Positions 52,781 through 61,705 of a stretch of DNA of 64,000 nucleotides are shown piece by piece; the stretch's first letter is position 1; every line of letters starts with the position of its first letter. The notes beneath the pieces were generated by a model. The model did no database searches and was not told the origin of the DNA. It was given only the letters and a program-made list of their open reading frames with translations. A program made the position numbers and the translations under genes. This DNA comes from Robertmurraya andreesenii. GTDB taxonomy: Bacteria; Bacillota; Bacilli; Bacillales; Cytobacillaceae. Location of the stretch: the NCBI RefSeq assembly GCF_030813005.1, contig NZ_JAUSTU010000002.1:124001-188000 (forward strand). The letters are read 5' to 3'.

Positions 52781-53422
52781 CTGTATACCCCCTTAGCTTG
52801 ATGAATCTATATCAAGATGGAGTTAGGTGTGCGAAAAATTCCGTCGTGCACCACAATTGTCTTATTAAATTGTCCATCTTCCAATACACAACGCCATGAT
52901 TGGTTACCCACCCACCTCCATTCGTATTAACATAATATTCTAAACATTTTTGAAAAATCCTTCATTTTTTCAAATTTTTTAGTTGAAATTTACTATTTTT
53001 CTTTTTTGAGGGTAATATTATTGGGTTTTATGGGAAAAAAGAATGAAAAAAGCACCTCAGTAACCCGAGGTGTGAAATGGAGATTGATTTGTTCAATTTA
53101 AGAATTGAACAATAGGCGCCGCCTTCTAAAAAAGGAAGTTGCGTTTTCCTACTTTTCTATTAAAACATAAAATTTTCTTCTATGTTTTCGCCAAAAACCC
53201 GGAATTTCCCGCATTTACAGCACATAATCTTGTCTTTTTGAAGAAATCCTCGTTGCAATATAACTATAGTAATATTTTTTTCACTGACGATCCTTTCTTA
53301 CCACTTAGAGTTCCTCCTCCGTCCCCCATGAATTTTTGTTATAATAGAGAATACGGTATTTTTGCACAGGCTGTTTTCTTATTGAGAATAGAGCCTTCAC
53401 AAGCAGTTTGGAGGTATCGAAA
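52781..53422. other. Intergenic region between divergent genes
   Basis: No gene supported. A hairpin CACCTC-n-GAGGTG with a run of A on the left (53042-53072) would be a terminator for minus-strand transcripts, perhaps guarding the yhgE-like gene from antisense reading. The right end carries GGAGG at 53411 for the SWIM gene. Confidence 0.5.
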
Positions 53423-55033
53423 TTGTCATCGATTCCAGATAAATATAAAGAGTTGCTGCACATGGCTGCAGCTGATTTAAAGAACCTACTATGGTCGGAA
53501 AAAGAAGAGGATGCAAAGCTCGTTCAGAAGGGCTTGCTTTTGTATCGGCAAGGCCTTGTTTCAAAGGTTCGCCTAGAAGATGAGAAAATACTTGCGGTAG
53601 TACAGGATGTGACCCGCGTCCACGTCGAGCTCGACCTGAACTTCCTACAAATTAGCCACTGTTCCTGCCCAGCCGATGGGCTATGTCGTCATCAGATCGC
53701 TGCCTTTCTCTTTGTTTATGCCATGGTTGGGAGCGTTTCGGAATGGGTGGAAAGCTGGCGCCAGCCAATTCAAGAAAGAAAAGCTGCACATACCTGGGGC
53801 ATCCAGCGTGCAAAAGATCTCCTTAAGACCTCTGGAAGCATGAAGCCAGACTATGACCGCTGGGTCCAGCGTTTTCAAGAAGGATTCGAATCAATCATGC
53901 AAGCTACGAAAAATCGTAAGCCTTACTTAGTCGCCTCTCTGTATGAGGCCTATTCGCGCAAGCTGAAAGCGGGTGCGCCTGTCGAACAGGAATGGCGTCA
54001 GCTCTATTTTCTTGTTGCGTCCATCCATACCTTTATCAACCTGCTCCGCTTGAGTACAGAAAACAGTTACACCGAGGACGAAATTAGCCGTTATTATCGT
54101 GGAGTATTCTTCACTATGATCGATGATGTGGAAGAATTAGTGGAGAAACTCAATGTCCAAGCCCTGCCCTTTGCCTTTGACAATTTTATTGAAGGGCTAA
54201 AGAATGATTCGACAAAGCTTGTATCGGAAAACTTTGTGCTGGAATTTGAACGGACTCATTTATATGTGATCCTGTGGACACGGCTTTTTAAAAAGAAATC
54301 CTGGCACGAAAAAGAGCTTGCCGATCTGGGACGATTTGAAAAAACATTACCAGTCCTCATGGCTACCATCCACCAATGTATCATGCTTTGTGAAGATGAA
54401 AAAGCCCTTCGTTTACTGCATGACCTAGAGAATTTTTCGACCCCTTTTATGATTTATTGGCTAGAAAAGCTAACCGCTGCGAAGGATTGGAAGCGAATGG
54501 GGCCCTATGTGGAGATGTTCACTGCTCATGCAAGAGAGTATATGCAATCCCTAAACGAGCATTATGCGCGTATTGACTTTTCGCGACTGGCCATTCGAAC
54601 GGTTCAGGCCTACGCAAATGAGACAAAAAAAACCGAAGCTTATGAGAGAATACTCATTCAAACACTGCCCTATAGCTACCATTATTATGATGAATTTCTG
54701 TTTGACATGGGCTCCTATGAAAAGTGGTGTGATCTACAAGCTTATTTAGGATTTGATTTGAGCTCTATCTCGACTGAGAAAATTCGCTTTTTGCAAAAGG
54801 AGCAGCCTGACATCCTGCTTCCACTCTATCATCAAGCGATTCAGCAGCATATTGAGATGAAGAACCGCGGCAATTATCGGGAAGCCGTGAAGCTATTGAA
54901 AAAATTACGGACGATCTATAAAAAGCTAAAACGACAGGATGATTGGCAGCAGTTTCTTGACCTTTTATTAGAACGGACGAAGCGACTGCGCGCATTTCAG
55001 CAGGAATGCGAAAGGGGGAAGCTCCATGCTTAG
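53423..55033 (+). CDS. SWIM zinc-finger protein, partner of the SNF2 helicase
   Basis: The 536-aa protein starts at TTG 53423, with GGAGG 7-11 nt before; the TTG at 53408 overlaps the ribosome site. The SWIM motif C-x-C-xn-C-x-H is SHCSCPADGLCRHQIAAF near aa 78. The rest is mostly helical, with repeat-like Lys/Glu-rich segments. It overlaps the helicase gene by 8 bp. SWIM proteins next to SNF2 helicases are a common pair, in which the SWIM part probably supports DNA or protein binding. Confidence 0.9.
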   Translation: MSSIPDKYKELLHMAAADLKNLLWSEKEEDAKLVQKGLLLYRQGLVSKVRLEDEKILAVVQDVTRVHVELDLNFLQISHCSCPADGLCRHQIAAFLFVYAMVGSVSEWVESWRQPIQERKAAHTWGIQRAKDLLKTSGSMKPDYDRWVQRFQEGFESIMQATKNRKPYLVASLYEAYSRKLKAGAPVEQEWRQLYFLVASIHTFINLLRLSTENSYTEDEISRYYRGVFFTMIDDVEELVEKLNVQALPFAFDNFIEGLKNDSTKLVSENFVLEFERTHLYVILWTRLFKKKSWHEKELADLGRFEKTLPVLMATIHQCIMLCEDEKALRLLHDLENFSTPFMIYWLEKLTAAKDWKRMGPYVEMFTAHAREYMQSLNEHYARIDFSRLAIRTVQAYANETKKTEAYERILIQTLPYSYHYYDEFLFDMGSYEKWCDLQAYLGFDLSSISTEKIRFLQKEQPDILLPLYHQAIQQHIEMKNRGNYREAVKLLKKLRTIYKKLKRQDDWQQFLDLLLERTKRLRAFQQECERGKLHA

Positions 55034-57827
55034 CACGAATGCCTTAACGATAAATATTGAGCCGATTGGGGATAATCAGTTTTTTTTGACAGCTGAATGC
55101 GACGACAGGTTTGTCATGCCTTCCGAGTGGAAGGGACTGCTCTTTAACCGCCATGAGGAGAGCTACTACGGCATGCTGATTGAGGACAAAGGGCATGGTG
55201 TAGCCGTCAACGGCTGGCAATTAGCGACATTGCTTGCGAAGGAGTCGTTCAATCGTTTGATTGAGTGGGATTGGGATGAGACAGGGCAAATTTGCCTTGC
55301 TGCTGCCGAGCCAATCTATGAAGCAATTCAGGAAAAGGAGTGGGTGCCGGATTTTGCCGCTCTTTCACAGCAGGAATTCCGCTGGAGGCTTCCAGAGCGT
55401 GTGAAAAATGAGTTTGGACCTTCCTTTTGGGAGCAAACCATTGGAGAGGATGTTCCCGTTGGCGACTTTGTGGCCGATTGGTTCAACGCTTCACTCCACA
55501 CCTTTTTCGAGAAAAATAAGGAGTGGAGGGAGAAGATTGGACAAAGGCTTGAAGCCCTGCAAAATCAGTCGATTGCCCCTGGTGCCTTGGCCGCTTATTT
55601 CGATGAGGAAACATGGAGCGAATGGATGGGCGTCAAGGAAAACAACCATCCTTTTACCATTGGTCTGCGCTTGGAGGAGCCTGCCGATATCGATGGAACA
55701 TGGGATTTAGGAATATTTCTGCGGGGGAAAAAGGAACCTGACCTCATCGTGGATGTGAAGGATCAGTCCAATATGCCGAAGGAGTGGTTCGATTATTTGG
55801 ACGGAGTTTCACGGCAAGAGGAGCGCTGGATTGGGCTATTTCCGTGGCTAAAAGGGAAAAAAGGAATAGCCAGCGCATTGACAGAGGAGGAAGCATGGCT
55901 CTTTTTGACGGATGCAAGTGAAACGCTGCTCGCTTTAGGGGTAGAAATACTGTTGCCGTCCTGGTGGCAGGCGATGAAGGATGCGAACCTAAAGGTGAAG
56001 GCAAAGCTCAAAGGAACCTCGAGCCACCGTCCTTCGTTCGTTGGCTTGCAGGCGATGCTTGACTATAATTGGCGCTTTTCCATGAATGGGGTCGAGCTAT
56101 CTGAGGATGAATTTAACCAGCTTGTCGAGGAGAAGCGACGACTTGTCTATATTCGTGGGCGCTGGATTAAGCTCGACCCTGGATTCGTGAGGCAAATTCA
56201 GGATTTGATGAAGCGGGCCGAAAAGGAAGGACTCCATGTTCGTGACTTGATTGAGCAGGAGCTGATGAATGCAAATACTGATGAGGCTCTGACAGAGGAC
56301 GAAAGAGCCTTTGCTCGCGTGCAAATTGAGCTCAATCGCCAGTGGAAGCAAATGGTTAAGCAGCTTCGGGATGTGAAAACAATTCCGCTCGAACCAGTGC
56401 CGAAGGGCTTTCATGGCGAGCTAAGACCCTACCAAATCTTAGGCATGAGCTGGCTATTATTCCTGCGCCAATATGGATTCGGGGCATGTCTTGCCGATGA
56501 TATGGGGCTTGGAAAAACGATTCAGCTGCTGTCTTATTTGCTAGCTGTTCAAGAAAAAGAGCCAGACGGCGCTGCCCTGATCATCTGTCCGACATCGGTG
56601 CTCGGCAACTGGCAGAAGGAGATTGAACGGTTTGCACCCGATTTGAAGGTGTATTTGCATTATGGGACGAATCGACTGAAGGAGGGTGCATTTGAGGATG
56701 CGGTTAGCGAATCTGATATTGTCCTTACCTCCTACGGCTTGACACATCTCGATTTTTCCGAATTTGAGCGGGTGGAATGGAGCACGATTGCGATCGATGA
56801 GGCGCAAAATATTAAGAATGCCAACACAAAGCAGTCCCGTGCAGTTCGCAAGCTAAAGGGGAAGCATCATATCGCCTTAACGGGAACCCCGATGGAAAAC
56901 CGCCTATCTGAGCTGTGGTCCATCTTTGATTTTACGAACCATGGGTTCTTAGGTAGCCTCGGACAATTTCATAAGCGTTATGTTCTTCCAATTGAAAAGG
57001 ATGATAATAAGGAGAAGGTGCAGGAGCTGCAGGCCTTGATTCGCCCATTCCTCTTGCGGAGAACGAAAAAGGATGAAGAGGTGGCCTTGAATCTACCGGA
57101 TAAGCAGGAGCAAAAGGAGTATTGCCCGCTTACGGCCGAGCAGGCCTCCCTGTACGAACAGCTCGTCCAGGATACCCTCGCTCAGCTTGAAACGTTGACA
57201 GGCTTTGAGCGAAAGGGTCTCATTTTGCAGCTGCTGGGTCGGTTGAAGCAGCTTTGCAACCATCCCGCCCTCTATTTGAAGGAAGCGAGACCTAAGCAGG
57301 TGCTAGAGCGCTCCTTGAAAATGGAAAAGCTAACCGAGCTAGTTGAAGCCGTACTCGAACAGGATGAGAGCTGCCTGATCTTCACCCAATATATTGAAAT
57401 GGGCGAAATGATTCGTCAGGTGCTAAAGGATCGATTCGGAATTGAGGCACCGTTCCTGAACGGAAGTGTGGCAAAGTCAAAACGGGATGAGATGATTACG
57501 CAATTCCAGGAGCGAAAATTCCCTGTTTTTATTCTTTCCTTGAAGGCGGGTGGCACAGGGTTGAACCTCACCGCTGCCAATCATGTCATTCATTATGATC
57601 GCTGGTGGAATCCCGCAGTCGAAAACCAGGCCACCGACCGTGCCTACCGCATTGGACAGAAGCGCTTCGTCCATGTCCATAAATTCATCAGCACCGGCAC
57701 CCTTGAGGAAAAAATCGATTTGATGCTCGAGAAAAAGCAATCGCTCAACGACCAAATCATCCAAAGCGACAGCTGGATCACCGAGCTCTCCACCGACGAG
57801 CTGCGCGACCTCATCCACCTCACCTAA
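55026..57827 (+). CDS. SNF2-family helicase (HepA/RapA-like architecture)
   Basis: The 933-aa protein has an N-terminal bacterial SNF2-associated region to about aa 440 and an SF2 core: motif I LADDMGLGKTIQLLSYLL near aa 485, Walker B IAIDEAQNIKN near aa 592, motif III LTGTPMENRLSELWS, and C-terminal lobe with LSLKAGGTGLNLT and DRAYRIGQKR near aa 880. It should translocate on double-stranded DNA and remodel protein-DNA complexes or RNA polymerase. Cotranslated with the SWIM protein. Confidence 0.95.
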   Translation: MLSTNALTINIEPIGDNQFFLTAECDDRFVMPSEWKGLLFNRHEESYYGMLIEDKGHGVAVNGWQLATLLAKESFNRLIEWDWDETGQICLAAAEPIYEAIQEKEWVPDFAALSQQEFRWRLPERVKNEFGPSFWEQTIGEDVPVGDFVADWFNASLHTFFEKNKEWREKIGQRLEALQNQSIAPGALAAYFDEETWSEWMGVKENNHPFTIGLRLEEPADIDGTWDLGIFLRGKKEPDLIVDVKDQSNMPKEWFDYLDGVSRQEERWIGLFPWLKGKKGIASALTEEEAWLFLTDASETLLALGVEILLPSWWQAMKDANLKVKAKLKGTSSHRPSFVGLQAMLDYNWRFSMNGVELSEDEFNQLVEEKRRLVYIRGRWIKLDPGFVRQIQDLMKRAEKEGLHVRDLIEQELMNANTDEALTEDERAFARVQIELNRQWKQMVKQLRDVKTIPLEPVPKGFHGELRPYQILGMSWLLFLRQYGFGACLADDMGLGKTIQLLSYLLAVQEKEPDGAALIICPTSVLGNWQKEIERFAPDLKVYLHYGTNRLKEGAFEDAVSESDIVLTSYGLTHLDFSEFERVEWSTIAIDEAQNIKNANTKQSRAVRKLKGKHHIALTGTPMENRLSELWSIFDFTNHGFLGSLGQFHKRYVLPIEKDDNKEKVQELQALIRPFLLRRTKKDEEVALNLPDKQEQKEYCPLTAEQASLYEQLVQDTLAQLETLTGFERKGLILQLLGRLKQLCNHPALYLKEARPKQVLERSLKMEKLTELVEAVLEQDESCLIFTQYIEMGEMIRQVLKDRFGIEAPFLNGSVAKSKRDEMITQFQERKFPVFILSLKAGGTGLNLTAANHVIHYDRWWNPAVENQATDRAYRIGQKRFVHVHKFISTGTLEEKIDLMLEKKQSLNDQIIQSDSWITELSTDELRDLIHLT

Positions 57828-57830
57828 AAC

Positions 57831-57914
57831 AGTACCAGGTACCAGCCGAGTCAGGCTGGTACCTGGTACCGCCGATGGACATTTCTTCCCTTTTGTCCGC
57901 CTCAGGTGGACAGT
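57831..57914. repeat. GGTACC palindromic repeat, long form
   Basis: GTACCAGGTACCAGCC, GGCTGGTACCTGGTACC, then CCGATGGAC, TTTTGTCCGC and AGGTGGACA. Same plan as 46257-46366. Begins 4 bp after the helicase stop and may serve as its terminator. Confidence 0.85.
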
Positions 57915-57932
57915 ACATTCTTTAACCCCATA

Positions 57933-57961
57933 CAAAAAACGGCGGTGTATAGCCGCCGTTA
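57933..57961 (-). terminator. Terminator of the ssb operon
   Basis: On the minus strand AACGGCGGC, loop, CCGCCGTTTTTT. Confidence 0.88.
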
Positions 57962-58044
57962 AGATGAGGGTTCGGGGATATGCTTGATTCTATCTAATGG
58001 GGATGTCAGAGGAAATCGGTTCGAATAAGTGAGTTTCATACATA

Positions 58045-58224
58045 TCATGAAATAAAGGATTTTTTCTCACGAAGGTTTTCTGAAGATTCTTCTAGGAGGA
58101 TGCGTTCTAGCTGAAGAACGCGGTTGTAAAGATGCTCATGTCTTTCATTGGATTTGCCAACCATCATAATTAGTCTTTCGAGTAGGATTTCGAAGCTCTT
58201 TTCTCTGCTAATTGGTTCACTCAA
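58045..58224 (-). CDS. Small hypothetical protein (59 aa) coupled to ssb
   Basis: A frame from TTG 58224, whose start overlaps the ssb stop, to TGA 58045. The protein is helical and charged (SEPISREKSFEILLERLI; HLYNRVLQLERILLEESS), perhaps a coiled coil. GAGGTGACG lies upstream as ribosome site. The overlap and natural composition support it. Position corresponds to small genes next to ssbB (ywpG/ywpH region) in bacilli, but I cannot name it. Confidence 0.6.
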   Translation of the reverse strand: MSEPISREKSFEILLERLIMMVGKSNERHEHLYNRVLQLERILLEESSENLREKKSFIS

Positions 58225-58583
58225 GTCGTCGTCACCTCTTTTTCAACATGGGCCACATGGTCCCTTCTCGTATCGATGAATCGAACCGATTCTGCAATCA
58301 CCTCTGTTACAAATTTTCGTACGCCCTCCTCATTTTGATAGTTTCGCGTCTGAATACGTCCGGTAATGCCAATAAGTGCGCCCTTCTTACAATACAAAGA
58401 AAGATTTTCCGCATTTTTTCTCCATATGGTACATTGGACAAAGTCGGTCTCAATCTCTCCTTTTTGATTGCGAAAATTGCGGTTTACTGCCAGGGTGACA
58501 TTCACAACCGAACTACCTTCCGTCGTAACCTTCAGTTCTGGATCCTTCGTCAATCTTCCAACTAATGTGACTTGATTGATCAT
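58221..58583 (-). CDS. ssbB: Single-stranded DNA-binding protein (SsbB-like, short)
   Basis: The 120-aa OB-fold protein has MINQVTLVGRLTKDPELKVT, NVTLAVNRNFRNQKGEIETD, FVQCTIWRKNAENLSLYCKK and ALIGITGRIQTRNYQNEEG. It lacks the long acidic C-terminal tail of the replicative SSB, as in SsbB (YwpH), which protects incoming DNA during transformation. Start ATG 58583 with AAAGGAG. The neighbouring ywpF-like gene supports the SsbB assignment. Confidence 0.88.
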   Translation of the reverse strand: MINQVTLVGRLTKDPELKVTTEGSSVVNVTLAVNRNFRNQKGEIETDFVQCTIWRKNAENLSLYCKKGALIGITGRIQTRNYQNEEGVRKFVTEVIAESVRFIDTRRDHVAHVEKEVTTT

Positions 58584-58912
58584 TTTTCGACTCCTTTCTA
58601 CCATGATGCCCCAATCATATAAAAAGTCTTTGCAGAGGTAAAACAGACAAATTTGTCATTTCAGATTGAAATTCGGGGCAAAAGATTCCTTTACATGTCA
58701 AAAAAGGGCGAAAATACGATCTTTGGGCTCTAATTCGGGGTAAATAGCGATTTTTCATATTCGACAAAAAACATTTCGACAAAATGCGACAGAGAGCAAA
58801 AAACCTATGTCATCGAGCCCCACCATTTCTAACTAGGTATCGTTCGCATTGTGTCACGGTTATGTTATAATTTTTAGAAGGAAATTTTTCACTGGAAATG
58901 GAGGGAATTTCT

Positions 58913-59347
58913 ATGAAAACATTTAAATTAGTTTCCTTGCACATTGTAAGAGAGAATAAAATTGAGGATATTCCATTAGAGGATGGTTTGATTATTAACA
59001 AAGAGGATGAAAACAACACCTGGCTCATCGAAGCATATACCGATAAATCATTCCTGGACCTTTTTCAAAAGGCCATTGATCAAGACAGTGAATTACTGGT
59101 GCAGGTCGTGATTACCAAAAAGGAAAATGATCCAGCTCCATTCCGAGTGAAAGCAAAATCCCTTCATGCCTTCGACCAAAATATTAGCGTTCTTTTAGAA
59201 GGGTTTCTAAAACGGACTAGAAGTAATTATTCGGAGTTGCTGCTGGACGACCTTCTTCAAAAAGGCCTATCTGGCGACGCATTAATGGAAGAATTTAAAA
59301 TGAAAATGCAAACAAAGCCCAAGCTGGCTTCCATGAAAGAGCAATAA
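58913..59347 (+). CDS. ywpF: YwpF-like protein
   Basis: A 144-aa protein starting MKTFKLVSLHIVRENKIEDI at ATG 58913, with GGAGGG 8 nt before; the longer frame from 58898 begins at the ribosome site. It matches YwpF, a conserved protein of unknown function encoded beside ssbB in Bacillus. It has a basic C-terminus (KMQTKPKLASMKEQ) and no membrane helix. Followed by a terminator. Confidence 0.8.
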   Translation: MKTFKLVSLHIVRENKIEDIPLEDGLIINKEDENNTWLIEAYTDKSFLDLFQKAIDQDSELLVQVVITKKENDPAPFRVKAKSLHAFDQNISVLLEGFLKRTRSNYSELLLDDLLQKGLSGDALMEEFKMKMQTKPKLASMKEQ

Positions 59348-59360
59348 ACCCATATAGGTA

Positions 59361-59390
59361 AAAAAACTCCCACTTGGGAGTTCTCTTTTT
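59361..59390 (+). terminator. Terminator after ywpF
   Basis: AACTCCCA and TGGGAGTT arms followed by CTCTTTTT. Confidence 0.88.
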
Positions 59391-59403
59391 TAAGTGTTGC
59401 CTT

Positions 59404-59577
59404 TTAATGTAGGATATCGGCTTTAAAGATTTGTTGATCTTCCTTAATCTTCAAATTCAATTGTTCTATAATATAATTGATATCTTGCTGTCTATAGTCA
59501 TAAAGGGGAAGCTCTTCTCCAAAAACCTGATAATACATAATCGCCGCCATCTTCAACGCTTTGTCGCTAGCAGGCAT
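59404..59577 (-). CDS. Small hypothetical protein, 57 aa, overlapping the gene upstream
   Basis: A frame from ATG 59577 (TAATG overlap with the preceding stop) to TAA 59404. It reads MPASDKALKMAAIMYYQVFG and then DYRQQDINYIIEQLNLKIKE. Helical, acidic-basic mix, no known family. The one-base stop/start overlap strongly suggests translational coupling with the 132-aa gene upstream. Confidence 0.6.
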   Translation of the reverse strand: MPASDKALKMAAIMYYQVFGEELPLYDYRQQDINYIIEQLNLKIKEDQQIFKADILH

Positions 59578-59975
59578 TAGCTGTTCTGCTTTTTTTTTAT
59601 TTCTTTTTTAAGCAAATCAATCACATATTTGGCTTCGGTTTTGCAGGAGAAATCATATTCCTCCCCAAGCTCCTTTTGAAGCTTCTCGATTTCCTCCATC
59701 TGCTCCTTTGTTGGCTCCTCAGATAGAATTTTGTCGATGGTTTCATTAATCTTTGCTGCTAGCTCCTCATGAAAAACGGAGTTGTTCTTAATATCATCGC
59801 TTATTTTATCATACCAGGATGAATTCGAATTAATATACTTCCGCCACTCGTCAACAAATTTTTCCATACTAAATTTATTTTCGTCCCAACCAATATCGTT
59901 CATATAATTTTCGAACGTGGTTGTGATTGAGCGTGTAATACTAATTTTAATGCCTGGTGAAAGATCTTTAAACAT
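59577..59975 (-). CDS. Hypothetical protein, 132 aa
   Basis: A helical, acidic and Lys-rich protein (MFKDLSPGIKISITRSITTT; KEQMEEIEKLQKELGEEYDF; VIDLLKKEIKKKQ). I do not recognise the family. I choose ATG 59975; a TTG at 59996 would add seven residues but overlaps the likely GGGGGG ribosome site. It is followed without a gap by the 57-aa frame, so the two may form a pair. Confidence 0.6.
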   Translation of the reverse strand: MFKDLSPGIKISITRSITTTFENYMNDIGWDENKFSMEKFVDEWRKYINSNSSWYDKISDDIKNNSVFHEELAAKINETIDKILSEEPTKEQMEEIEKLQKELGEEYDFSCKTEAKYVIDLLKKEIKKKQNS

Positions 59976-60288
59976 TCTGGTAAAAGTACCCCCCAAACTT
60001 TATCTAAAACCGGAAACTGACTTTGGCAATATCATCGATGTGAGGCAGAAACATTGGCAACAAAGCAAAATACTTATTTTACTTTATCACAATAAGTTAA
60101 ATATGACAAAAAATTCATGAAATCCAATACTAAATTCTAACATATCTCGACACAAAACCCAAGGAAAATCCTATAAAAAGGTTCAGTCTTAACAGCTTCT
60201 CTAGACCACTATTGTGAAAAAGCCTATCACAATTATTATTTAATTGCAAATATGTCCATATTCAACGTCTACAATAACCGCTCGACGC
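59976..60288. other. Intergenic region, no gene seen
   Basis: About 300 bp of AT-rich DNA with no supported frame. It carries the upstream region of the 132-aa gene and ends before the terminator of the lipoprotein gene. Confidence 0.5.
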
Positions 60289-60317
60289 AAAAAGGACAGG
60301 TTCTCACCCTGTCCCAT
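60289..60317 (-). terminator. Terminator after the Asn/Asp-rich lipoprotein gene
   Basis: On the minus strand GGGACAGGGTGAG and AACCTGTCC arms followed by TTTTTG. Confidence 0.8.
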
Positions 60318-60325
60318 TCCATGTG

Positions 60326-60628
60326 CTAACGATCCTTATTATCCTTATCCTTTGCATCTAAATCATCCTCAATGATATCTTCACCCGGGTCGTTATTGTC
60401 CTTCATCATATCCTTATCGTTATCCAGGTTCTCATCATTGTTGTCATTGTTGTTGCCACGGTTAGGAGTAACGTTTGTCCCGTTATTGTTATCATTTAAG
60501 TTTCCATTGATATCCCCATTATTGTTCTCAGGTGGTGGGTTCTGATCATTGTCATTGTTCCCACAACCAGCCATGACCATTAGGGACAAGATCGAGCATC
60601 CTAACAAAGCCAAAAGCTTTTTCATCAT
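60326..60628 (-). CDS. Asn/Asp-rich lipoprotein, 100 aa
   Basis: A lipoprotein signal peptide (MMKKLLALLGCSILSLMVMA) with lipobox VMAGC near aa 18-22. The mature part is low complexity: runs of Asn and Asp with Gly and Pro, then an acidic-lysine tail (DDLDAKDKDNKDR). No enzymatic domain. Such small outer-surface lipoproteins occur in several bacilli, function unknown. ATG 60625 is an alternative start. Confidence 0.75.
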   Translation of the reverse strand: MMKKLLALLGCSILSLMVMAGCGNNDNDQNPPPENNNGDINGNLNDNNNGTNVTPNRGNNNDNNDENLDNDKDMMKDNNDPGEDIIEDDLDAKDKDNKDR

Positions 60629-60786
60629 AAGTAAAAAGCCCCTTTCTCTTCTTCAAAAATTTGACCTAAACCACGGTCTGATGTTAGGATGCCCCAAATG
60701 GAAAAAAATCTTACACTAAAATTTAAGGATCTCTTCGCAAACATTGTTGCTTTCAAAAAAACAAAAAGCAACGGGTTTCTTCCTCT

Positions 60787-61221
60787 CTATTCCTGTTTCT
60801 CACCTAAGCCAAACATAATTTCAGCTTCTACAGCAACCTCCCCGTCCACAGTAGCGATTGCCTTGCCCTTCCCAAACGACCCACGCACCCGGGTTAACTC
60901 TACCTCCAAACGTAGTTGATCACCGGGTTTGACCTGTTTTCTTATGCGGCAATTGTCGATTCCTGCGAAGAAAGCCAATCTTCCTCTATTCTCTTCCTGT
61001 TTTAAAATAGCCACTGCTCCTACCTGTGCGAGGGCTTCAACAATGAGAACTCCTGGCATAACTGGATAATCAGGAAAATGGCCGTTAAAAAACTCCTCAT
61101 TGGCTGTCACATTCTTGATACCGACTGCTCTTTTTCCTTCTTCGACTTCCAATATTTTGTCCACTAGTAAAAAGGGATAGCGATGTGGGATGATCTCTTT
61201 AATCTGATGAATATCAAGCAT
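60787..61221 (-). CDS. fabZ: 3-hydroxyacyl-ACP dehydratase FabZ
   Basis: The 144-aa hot-dog-fold enzyme has LDIHQIKEIIPHRYPFLLVD with the catalytic His in HRYPF, FFNGHFPDYPVMPGVLIVEA with the active-site Glu, and FAGIDNCRIRKQVKPGD. It dehydrates 3-hydroxyacyl-ACP in fatty acid elongation. Near-normal length. The position next to flhP/flhO matches Bacillus (ywpB). Confidence 0.97.
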   Translation of the reverse strand: MLDIHQIKEIIPHRYPFLLVDKILEVEEGKRAVGIKNVTANEEFFNGHFPDYPVMPGVLIVEALAQVGAVAILKQEENRGRLAFFAGIDNCRIRKQVKPGDQLRLEVELTRVRGSFGKGKAIATVDGEVAVEAEIMFGLGEKQE

Positions 61222-61307
61222 TATTATTAGTACCTCCTACTAATACTAGGTTTTATATCCCTATTGTAAGTGAAGTCATTCCATTACGCAAGGGCAGATC
61301 AAACGCA

Positions 61308-61336
61308 AAAAAAGCCGACAAATGCCGACTTTTCCC
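61308..61336 (-). terminator. Terminator after the EpuA-like gene
   Basis: On the minus strand AGTCGGC, loop ATTT, GTCGGCT, which pair with two G-T pairs, followed by seven T. Confidence 0.7.
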
Positions 61337-61370
61337 ATAAGGAGTAGTAAACTCATATTCAAAAACGATT

Positions 61371-61649
61371 TTATTTATGCTCAATCAGGTCCCTAATATA
61401 AGTCCAGGTTGATTTTTGAAAGACGTCCTTTGCCTCACCATTTCCAATCACACTATAGCCAAATATTGCTCCAAGAATCACGCTTATCACGATGAACAAC
61501 GAAAGGATAATGAGACGCAGCCATAATGGAATAAGCCGAATGCGAATCCTTTTCCGCTTTCCACCCTGTGCAGACTCTGTCTTAGCCTGCTCAAACTTTT
61601 CCTTTTTTGCTTGTTTGTGTTGCTCTCGTGTTTGGCTGTTTACCGACAT
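61371..61649 (-). CDS. EpuA-family small membrane protein (often labelled RNA polymerase subunit beta)
   Basis: The 92-aa protein starts at ATG 61649 with AAGGAG; a longer frame to 61670 is less likely. Lys/Arg-rich cytosolic start (EQHKQAKKEKFEQAKTE), basic stretch RKRIRIRLIPLWLRL, one membrane helix (IILSLFIVISVILGAIFGY) and a short outside tail. This is the EpuA (PF11772) layout, encoded after flhO-flhP in bacilli. The RNA polymerase name in databases is historical; no such role is visible. Confidence 0.85.
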   Translation of the reverse strand: MSVNSQTREQHKQAKKEKFEQAKTESAQGGKRKRIRIRLIPLWLRLIILSLFIVISVILGAIFGYSVIGNGEAKDVFQKSTWTYIRDLIEHK

Positions 61650-61705
61650 GATCTTTCTCCTTGAAAACAATTTTGAAAATAAGCCTTTTTTTAAGGCGGG
61701 TTTTT

